Below are positions 56,600-64,000 of a stretch of 64,000 nucleotides of DNA, one piece after another (the first letter of the stretch is position 1; each line of letters begins with the position of its first letter). The notes under the pieces were generated by a model. It was given only the letters and a program-made list of their open reading frames with translations, was not told where the DNA came from and did not search any database. This DNA is from Symbiodinium sp. CCMP2592 (lineage: Eukaryota; Sar; Dinophyceae; Suessiales; Symbiodiniaceae): contig CAJNDT010001879.1 of assembly GCA_905221615.1 (NCBI GenBank), positions 1 to 64,000 of the forward strand. The letters are read 5' to 3'. The position numbers were made by a program, and so were the translations under genes.

Positions 56600-57900
56600 A
56601 CTTCCAGCCTCAGGCTGACGGGTTGACACGACTTTGTGTGTGTCTATACGTTGCGACTGCAATTCTTTTAGGTCTGCAGAAAAAGGCAGTTCACTGCATG
56701 GCTTCCTGTTCTAGGATCACTGAAACAGAGATGCCAGTCGAGAAGCCTCCGAAGCGGACAGAATTCCCAAGTTCAATACCGGGACATGGAGATCTAGACT
56801 CTGGAGATTTGAGCCTAAGTGCGGACCGATCGCCACAAGGAGGCAATTTTTGCTGACTTCGACTCTGCAGGTACAGCTGAAGGCGAGATCACGCGATGTG
56901 GCGGCCCTTTTGATTCTGACCTTCTGCAATCGTCGGCATCCGTCGCGAGATCTGTGGGTAAAAACCATAGTAATCTGCCTTCTTCACATTAGACTTGCGG
57001 TCGTAGCAACACCATAGCAACGAAGGTATCGTATGAAATGAAGCGAGGTTAAACAGTGATTGCGAAAAGAGCTCGTAGCGGTTGTTGTCACAAGCACATA
57101 GAAGTGCTGAATGCAGTCAACTTCATCAGGCCAGCTGGTGCTGAATGCAGCTGAGCGCAAGCGAGCTCTTTGCAATCATTTGTGTTCAGTTGCCTGTGTG
57201 GCTCAAGTTGCAATCTACTGCTTGCAGTGAACAGTGCTGCGGTCAGGCAGAACGTCCAGATGGCAGGAGCCACGAGCGCGATGTTCCATCCAGTCCTCTC
57301 AGCAGCTGCTCAACACTGTCATCAAGCGCTGGAATAGCACCCGGTCAGTCCTCCAACTGCGACTCAGGGCATGCACACTGGGCGCGGTAGTACTGATACT
57401 TGCAGCGCGTGTCCTCCACAGCCGTTGAACATGTTAACTGTGCTCGCAACGATCATTGGAGCTCTGAAAGAGAGAGATGTCAGAAGATTCCGTTGGGCAT
57501 CCTCCTCTCCCAGTTCACGTGCACAACGGGCGAAGACCGTGAAGCGCAAAATGCAGTTGTTGGACTCAAGATTCAGCGAGCATTTGACATCCGGCTGAAC
57601 GCTCTGAACGATTCAATCAATGCTGCACCTGGTTCGTCAACGAAATGAAGCGCGGGTCGTCCTGGCATCCGTCATGCATGCGATGGCAATCAGTGAACGG
57701 CTCGATCAAACTTGCGAGCAGTGACGCTCTTCATCACAATGCATGTTCGGCCCTTGATAGTGATTCAACGGCCTCTGATCTCTGAACTCTGTACTGGCAA
57801 AGGACGCCAGCTGAGCTACAAAATTTGGGGATTGCAGAGTTCAGACAATGCAGCCCGCGCTGGGCTAGAGAAATTAACAATTGACAGCACAGATTGTGCC
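56600..57900. other. No confident gene
   Basis: A protein-like reading exists on each strand at about 57,370-57,650 (plus: AVVGLKIQRAFDIRLNALND; minus: EEDAQRNLLTSLSFRAPMIV), so the coding strand cannot be chosen. Nothing else was recognised. Confidence 0.3.
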
Positions 57901-57929
57901 TGAGACTACCTGGTCTTGATTGGGTAAGG

Positions 57930-58048
57930 CCAGTCACCTTTGGTCTGCTGGGCTTACCATCTGAGTTGTGCCATCTCAGCCTATGTTCGATTATGTCTGG
58001 CTTGGCCAGAATTTCCTCCATATCCCGTCTCCACTGTGCCATGATCAC
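57930..58048 (-). CDS. Candidate host exon, unidentified
   Basis: The minus strand reads AQWRRDMEEILAKPDIIEHR followed by LRWHNSDG. This helix-rich composition is unlike chance translation. No family or splice partner was identified. Confidence 0.3.
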
Positions 58049-58419
58049 TTGAACATTAAGCGGCCACGCACAGCGCCAGGAGTGTCAACCTGCACAAGGT
58101 TGTGTATCACCGTTTCACCCACCTTGGCCTGTGCTGCCTCATGCTTTCCATGCCTTGCCCAAAGATCATCGGCACGGCGCATATCGACTTACACCTTGAA
58201 AAGTCGAAAGAGGTATGTAACTAGCTGCAGCAACTGAATGAATAAGGAAGGAGCTCTCTATCGGCCCGCTACGAACACACGTGTCTCGTTGATGCACCTA
58301 GCTCACCTACTGCAATTATGACACAATCATCGATTTACTCATTGACGTGTCTCTGGCTGTACATGCAAGGCTTGTCAAGTCATCTGCGGCTTGTCGTGGC
58401 AGCTGCTTTAGTTAGCGGG

Positions 58420-59480
58420 CTATCTACCACTTGCTGCGGGAGGCCATCGAAGCCAGTGCGAACTCCCTGTCGCTGAAGTATTCGCTGATCTCTTGCTGAA
58501 TGGCCTTCGGCAACCTGCCCAGCCAATAATTTCAAGAACACTCCAACAGTCGTGGCGAGGAAAGGCCTCTCGTCTCCAGGATATACCTCGACGTCGCCAA
58601 CCACAGTTGTTGACCTTCGTCTTGGTCAGACCATAGCCCCATGCAGCGCAGATCGATCCGTTTCTCCGACTCTTCCCTGCTACGAGTACCAATCATGTCG
58701 AAGTGTACTTTGTCCGTTTCTTGCCACCGAATTCCGTTCCGCTCAGCGAGAGACGTGCAAGTGCAAGACAAAGCATGTGCAGCGCAGAACAGTATCGGCG
58801 ATTTCGTAAGTGCCACGACGGGCATGTGTGTGTGTGATCACATGCACCGTGTACACACGCATGCGATGTGGCTGTCACTCAGCAACAAGCAGAAAGTTTT
58901 GCTATCCGAGAAACTTGTCAATGACGCCACAGTCTTCCAGTAGCTTGAGGTCAGGAACATATCGCTCCTCAAGAATGCTGCTCTGGCACAACTCACAGGC
59001 ACACAACTCTGAAAGTCGTGCACCGGAGGCCTTTGAATGGTCCACGAGAACAAAATCTGCAGGCTGCCTCTCCATCCTGGCAGGTGAGACCGCGATCGCA
59101 ACTTCGCCCGCAATGAAGCCCCACTGCCACAGCCTGTCTGTGATGTTCACCAGCTCGGAATGAACCGTACCCATCCAAATCTTCACCTGAAAAAGGGCTT
59201 GTGTCATCAGGGCTAATAAGTATCCTACTACTCTCATAGGCATTCCTAGAAAGCCCTAAAGGCGCTCACCCAAGCTCTAAGATACACGGCACACCTGAAG
59301 GGCTCCGTAAAGTGCCAGCACCTCACCTTGAGCAGCCTGCCGACTGTTTATAAAGATCTTGCCTTTGAGTCCAATCCAGCAAACTCGATGATCTTTGTTG
59401 CAATTGCAGCGAACAGCTCGTCCTCGGGCTTCCAATGCGGGGTGCCACACGCGACAGAAACACGAGACAGGCACACGGGC
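58420..59480 (-). CDS. Candidate exons of an unidentified gene
   Basis: Protein-like minus-strand exons. About 59,420-59,300: DHRVCWIGLKGKIFINSRQA and AQGEVLALYGAL. About 59,190-58,905: KIWMGTVHSELVNITDRLWQ, GFIAGEVAIAVSPARMERQP, ADFVLVDHSKASGARLSELC and a Cys-containing helix to DKFLG. About 58,720-58,560: KVHFDMIGTRSREESEKRID and LWSDQDEGQQLWLATSRYI. About 58,590-58,450: GDVEVYPGDERPFLATTVGV and FLKLLAGQVAEGHSA. All are consistent with one minus-strand gene downstream of the aminotransferase gene. No domain was recognised. Confidence 0.45.
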
Positions 59481-60360
59481 CTTCTCCACGCTGAGGAGTT
59501 TGCCGCCTTCCGGCAGATTCCTCGCTATTCGAAGGGCACTGTAGCCACCTCAGCCAGGCCGTGTGGTATTGGACGCGATGAGACGGACGACAGGTGGACA
59601 ACCTGGCTTTGTTGCAGCCAGGTTGCAGTACGTACCCATCTCAAGGCATCGCACCGGGTGCGCAGAGCCTGCCTGCTGGAAGCAGCAATTCACAAGCTCG
59701 TGGCTAACAAATCCTAGTAGCAAAAGGACGAACATTGGACTGTTAAGATGCATTGACCATTGCCTTGAGCTGTACCGACTCCTGAACTTTCTCCTCGATC
59801 TTCTGGCCCCGGACGTTCCACTTTTGGGCTCCTGAGAACTCACCACTGGTGCTGCGGACAGTCGCCGAGTCGCCATGTCAGCGCTCCTTGGGCTTGGAAC
59901 GTTTTGTTCCAAAAAGCATCCATAGCTGCAATGACCTGAGTCACTGCGGCGAGAGGAGAAGAAGAGAAGAGGAGAAGAGGAGGGGTGAGGAGAAATGAAA
60001 GACTCCAGAAGACTGCAGTTCCGAGGTGCACTGTCAGGATTGCCAGGTTGGGCCGTGGACACGACGTGTTCCAGCAGAGATCGCTCCAGACCATGCATGG
60101 CTTCACTCCCCATTTTCTGCACCGTTCCCTTGGCCTGGCATACATCAGACGGCAGACATGCTGGAAACGGGTCGTGTCTCACATCTGTGCAGCAAGCACA
60201 TAGTAGCACGCAAGCAAATCGTCACCCACCTCAGCCGTCACCATGCCAGGGGCAAGCGACACGGCGGGCGGCGGATACTCCTGCTTTGCTTCCGCCGAAT
60301 GTGTGGGGAGGGCTTCACGCTTGAGAAACAAAAGAGAGCGGGACCCGGGGAGGGATCAAG

Positions 60361-60380
60361 GCAGAGAGAGAGAGAGATGC
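60361..60380. repeat. (GA)n-rich tract
   Basis: A short run of GAGAGA just past the last aminotransferase exon. Similar purine tracts lie at 61,070-61,100 and 61,610-61,640, inside aminotransferase introns. Confidence 0.7.
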
Positions 60381-60429
60381 ACAAATGACTGTTCAAACGA
60401 CTGTTCAGGCTCCTCAGAGAAGGAAGTGT

Positions 60430-63400
60430 CCACAGCATCACAGATCTCTTTCATCCAACCGTGCTTGTCCTCGAGCTCACCACCTCGACTGCGTCAGAAC
60501 ATGAAACTCCCGCCCAGTGCTTCGTGAGGGCTTCGTTGAGCACACGACACTGGATGGAAGTGAGCTCACTTCGCAGGCTGGCCATAGTATCCTGAGAACT
60601 TGCACATGCAGTATGTACTGAGCACTCATCGCAAGTCACCTAGCCTTCAAAACGTCACACTCGTGTCAAGTTAACAGCATGCAACGCAGCCGAGCAAGGT
60701 GAACCAAGCAGCAAAGTCATCGAAGTCGTACACTGTGTCTCCATGCCGAATGGAATTCACTTTCACCACAACAGCGGCCGTGCCACACATACCTGAGTGG
60801 CACAGTACCACACACACTCCCTCCTTTTCCGAAGCCACTTTTTTGTGCTGGCTCGATCCTTCTTCAACCCGACTTTCAGGGCTACCCTTCGCATCCGATT
60901 TTGCACGTGTGCCCGAAGGTTTCGGCTTCTTCCCCGGGTTGGGGCTCGTCAGGTCCCATTGCGCCGTGGCTGCACACCAGAACCGAGGCTCTGTCGTCGC
61001 GAACCTGACAAATCAGTGATACCTGACGCCCACGGTCGCGAGGATATAGATTTTTGCCGAAGCCACAGAGACGGACAGAGAGGGAGAGAGACAGAGACCG
61101 GGAAATGCAAGCTCGAAGGAAGAGGCATTTTGCAGGCGTGCAGAAGACAGAGGACCCGTCGCGGGCGCACGGCAACGCGCGAGTGCAAGGCCGACGGGTC
61201 ACCTCCTGCACCTATGCCTACATGAAGAACAAGAAAGGATGGAAGTAATCAAGAATCGAATGAAAGGCCGCAAGTGAGGCCAAGCTTGCACCCTTTGCAG
61301 CCGGACTACGGGACTGCCTCTCCAAAAATAGATGGTTTTCTCCTACTTGACTGCTTGGCGAGCGGCCGATCTCTTTAAAATTGGAGATTTCCGCCTGGAA
61401 GTCAATCGGCCGCTCCTCGACGATCATCCCCCGATCTCGGGCCAGCTGTTGCAGCATGATATTTGTCGTGGACTGCAGGATGGTGTCTGACTTCGGCGTG
61501 ATATAGCGCCCGTCCTTCCGTGACAAGTTGTAACTTCTTTATCACAATTCTTCTCATTCTCCTGCTTCACGTGTCCGGCTCCCTCTGTCGACATAGAGAC
61601 AAAGAGCTACGGATCGAGAGAGAGAGAGAGAGAAAGGACCAGCAGCAGAACAGAGTCCAATCATGCGTTGGACTTAACCAGTCTCGCGAGTGGTCTAGAG
61701 TTGCTTGATTCACCCGCCCAGTCGACGTACTGCATGGCTGGTTAGGTGCTTGAAGCACTGATCTGCCTTGCTAGCACTGTCTTTAAGCCGCTCTAGCTGC
61801 TTGCCAGCAAAACTGGCGACTGCAAGTCCAAACGCAAGAGATGCAAGAGACGCATGATGTCGCATCGTCCTTGGTAATGCCCACGAAGTTGCACACGGAG
61901 AATTCCTCCACGTACTTCCGCTCCTTCGCATCGAGGTAGAGTGTTGTGTTGTAGCCCTGGGCGTGAGCGCCGTGGACGGGCGAGAGATCCGCCGCATAGT
62001 TTCCGGCTGCCTTGACGGCTCCCAAACCCTTCGGAGCAGCTCGATCATGGTTGGTGCTCACCAAGGCCTGCGGCGGCATCGGCGATTCCCGCACATCACC
62101 GATACCGCTACTGGTGGGAACATGAAGGTGACACGGAAAGACCTCCCGTAACGACGTGCCTTATTCCGAAGCATACCGGACATTCCGACTCGATCATACC
62201 CAAGAAGTAGAAAACACCGGCACGAAACACCGACGAAACCCTGGGCTTGCCATTGTGGAAGCTCAAGTCAGCGTGCGACAAGCTTGCCGGTTTGTTCTGA
62301 GCAAAGCTTCACTCCAGATGTGTAGATACCATATCTCTTCTGGTTCAACGCCAGAAACACTAGCCTCCTATGCCTCCTGTGCTAACAAGGTCAGGTGTCG
62401 AAGAGAAACGATCGTGCCCGCCTAGTGTACCACTTTACATTTTGCTTGACATCTTTTGCGCCACTCATCTCTCCGAGCGAAACATGGAACCACGCCTTGA
62501 CTCCCACCTCGCTGCCTTTGCCAAAATATCCTCCAGCTGGGAGGACTGTCACGAAGAAGGTGTATTCGCTGGCCAAAGGTGCCAGCCCAAGCATCTGTCC
62601 GCTGGCAAAAAGCAGTGGGCGCACATACATCGAGGCATTGTTACCTCAGCAATCATGCCAGCCCAGAACTGGACACGCAAGGCAACCCTCCTGAACATTA
62701 GGTCTGAGACATCCTGTCGCGGAGGCAGTGTATTATGGCTCTACCAGGCTGCCGTAGGGAGGCACGAACTCCTTGTTGCGCTGCACTGCCTCCATCACTG
62801 CCGTAACAAACATGTCTGTGGGCACCTCAGGCATCCTTAGCTGCACGTTGAGCTATTGGTTCACTTCGCTGAACATCAGCCTCCAGCTTGCATTACCACA
62901 TGCCCCGCGGGAATCGTCTGAACAAGGGATTGCCTCCAGGTGTCAAGAGGGCCCCTGCACCCTTCTGCATGCGCTGCGCATTGAGCTCTGGATTCAACAG
63001 ACGAATCTTTCCGTCTTTGCAAGAGAAGGCCTTCGAATCACGGACAGACACTGCACGTACTGTGGGCTCTTCCATCCAGTTGCGCCTAAACGGTGACCCG
63101 CACCGGGCCTTCATGCCCTCAAAGCACGACACACCGTAGTGCAGAGCGCCTGCGTGTGTGAGTGTTTGCGTCAACATCAGGACGGCACACTCTTGTTTCA
63201 AGAAGAACGAAGTACAACAGCCACTGAACGAATCCAAGAGTCCTGCATTGATGTGCATAAGCTGATATGGAGCTGGCACGAACACTCCAGAGTCCCAGCT
63301 GCCGTCGGACCAAGTATACCTCAGCAGGGATCTCAAGGAGCCTAAAACCCAAACTGTCCCTTTTGAAGACTGTGCCACAGTTCTGGACAAGACACCTCAC

Positions 63401-63470
63401 GTGCCCGTTCAGCGGGCGAATTGAAAATCCCAGGTTGTCCCACTTCTCTGCGAGGTCATTTCTCCTCGGC
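60430..63470 (-). CDS. Branched-chain amino acid aminotransferase (PLP, class IV), 11 exons
   Basis: Transfers the amino group between Leu, Ile or Val and 2-oxoglutarate, using pyridoxal phosphate. Exons assemble in frame: ?-63,396; 63,319-63,243; 63,149-63,109; 63,030-62,945; 62,835-62,750; 62,644-62,496; 62,067-61,870; 61,514-61,367; 60,792-~60,713; 60,591-60,549; 60,483-?. Motifs in order: KWDNLGFSIRPLNGHVR, YTWSDGSWDSGVFVPAP, ALHYGVSCFEGMKAFSCKDG, RLLNPELNAQRM, LLMPEVPTDMFV, VPPYGSNNASMYVRPLLFAS, HDRAAPKGLGAVKAAGNYAA (PLP Lys at 62,013-62,011), YVEEF...NFVGITK, DGRYITPKSDTILQS, FKEIGMCGTAAVVVKV and QCGELEDKHGWMKEI. Intron donors are GT, GA, GC, GA, GC, GC, GA, GC, GC (inferred) and GT; every acceptor is AG|G. 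The N terminus (targeting signal) and exact 3' end are not resolved. Confidence 0.93.
61610..61640. repeat. (GA)n tract in an aminotransferase intron
   Basis: ATCGAGAGAGAGAGAGAGAG within the intron between the exons ending at 61,870 and starting at 61,514. Polypyrimidine on the coding strand. Confidence 0.75.
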
Positions 63471-63689
63471 AGTTGAAAACCGCTGAAACCCAAAAGCGCT
63501 TTTGGGCTCCTCGACCACTCCGAATCACTCCGAGACCCGCACTTGGTCTTCCGGAAAACGGGGGTACTGTAGGCCTCTCACAGGACGGCACAGGACGGCA
63601 GAGGCATTTCGATCCATGAAGAACGTTCTGACAGGAGTGCAGATTCTGCTTCCGAGCTGCATATTGAGACCTTGGCCGAGCATGGAGTC

Positions 63690-63890
63690 TGTCACTCGTA
63701 CCAAAACGGCTTCGTCATTTTTCGCACGTCCTCTCGGGCCCTGACCACTCGGTCGAGGAAAAACTGCGTCTGAAAACGCTGCACCTGGCAGGACAGCCAG
63801 GTCTCCGTGCTGCGCCAAAGGCACCTTCGCACGTCTTTGATCTCGGCCTGAGCACCCTGGAGGCGCTCGGAGCTCCTCGGAGCCTTTCGC
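63690..63890 (-). CDS. Candidate exon upstream of the aminotransferase
   Basis: The minus strand reads QGAQAEIKDVRRCLWRSTET and then QRFQTQFFLDRVVRAREDVR, a helix-rich stretch unlike chance translation. It could be the end of another gene or an unlinked exon. No family was recognised. Confidence 0.35.
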
Positions 63891-64000
63891 AGCGAACACA
63901 TAACTTTTCATACCATCTCAGTGCTTTTAGATTCGTTCAGTGCTGCCGCCGAGCTTCATCGCGGCCCGCTCTTGTGGTGTCCAGGGCGGTGCAGTCCGGA

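Noticed and set aside
63109..63150. A sense-only reading through the aminotransferase introns as a single-exon gene
   Set aside because: Reading through gives stops and breaks the conserved ALHYGVSCFEGMKAFSCKDG region; the GA-AG and GC-AG joins restore it exactly.
1..64000. Dinoflagellate spliced-leader relics (retroposed cDNA)
   Set aside because: I scanned for the ending TTTTGGCTCAAG and its complement and did not find a convincing copy. Partial matches such as TTTTTGGCTCCCGG at 34,971 lie in LINE coding sequence.
1..64000. tRNA, rRNA, CRISPR arrays or bacterial operons
   Set aside because: No cloverleaf, rRNA core sequence or spaced direct repeats was seen, and coding is exon-split throughout.

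Overview
This window looks like dinoflagellate nuclear DNA, most likely Symbiodiniaceae or a relative. The recognisable host genes are cut into many short exons. Their introns begin with GT, GC or GA and end in AG followed by G, a combination I know from dinoflagellates. Host exons are sparse, intergenic and intronic DNA is GC-moderate and full of small repeats, and two very large retroelements carry the only long open frames. No bacterial operon, rRNA, tRNA, CRISPR or dinoflagellate spliced-leader sequence was recognised. Almost every gene and both retroelements read on the minus strand, which fits the unidirectional gene blocks of these genomes.

Layout. 1-7.6 kb: no gene recognised. 7.7-8.4 kb: exons of an FkbM-type methyltransferase. 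10.7-12.9 kb: scattered candidate exons. 13,530-21,350: a complete tyrosine-recombinase (YR) retroelement with A1-[ORFs]-B1A2-B2 split direct repeats. On the minus strand it encodes a tyrosine recombinase, then a Gag-like protein with a CCCH finger, then a polyprotein joining a DNMT3-like cytosine methyltransferase domain (without its catalytic Cys) to reverse transcriptase and RNase H. 22.4-29.7 kb: exons of host genes, including a collagen-like exon, an EF-hand/charged-coil gene and a second EF-hand gene whose calcium loops are split by GC-AG introns. 31,381-43,102: an 11.7-kb non-LTR (LINE) element inserted in a tetranucleotide microsatellite with a 13-bp target duplication. It has a coiled-coil ORF1 and a giant ORF2 in which RNase H lies before the endonuclease and RT. 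44.6-46.4 kb: a coiled-coil gene with collagen-like exons. 47-48.5 kb: simple and tandem repeats and a foldback element. 49.7-52.8 kb: unidentified exons. 53.4-56.6 kb: a multi-exon membrane protein. 58.4-59.5 kb: unidentified exons. 60.4-63.5 kb: a branched-chain amino acid aminotransferase gene that can be assembled exon by exon.

The most unusual content is the YR retroelement. It carries a DNMT3-like module inside its pol protein, its gene order is a cyclic permutation of the usual gag-RT-RH-YR order, its terminal repeats are nearly identical, and gag and pol share a frame separated by one UAG. The LINE has an unusual domain order and also contains UAG codons inside otherwise open frames. 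The BCAT gene gives a clear demonstration of mixed GT/GC/GA splice donors in one gene. Exon edges outside BCAT, the EF-hand loops and part of the FkbM gene are approximate. All family assignments come from motif recognition by eye, without a database search.
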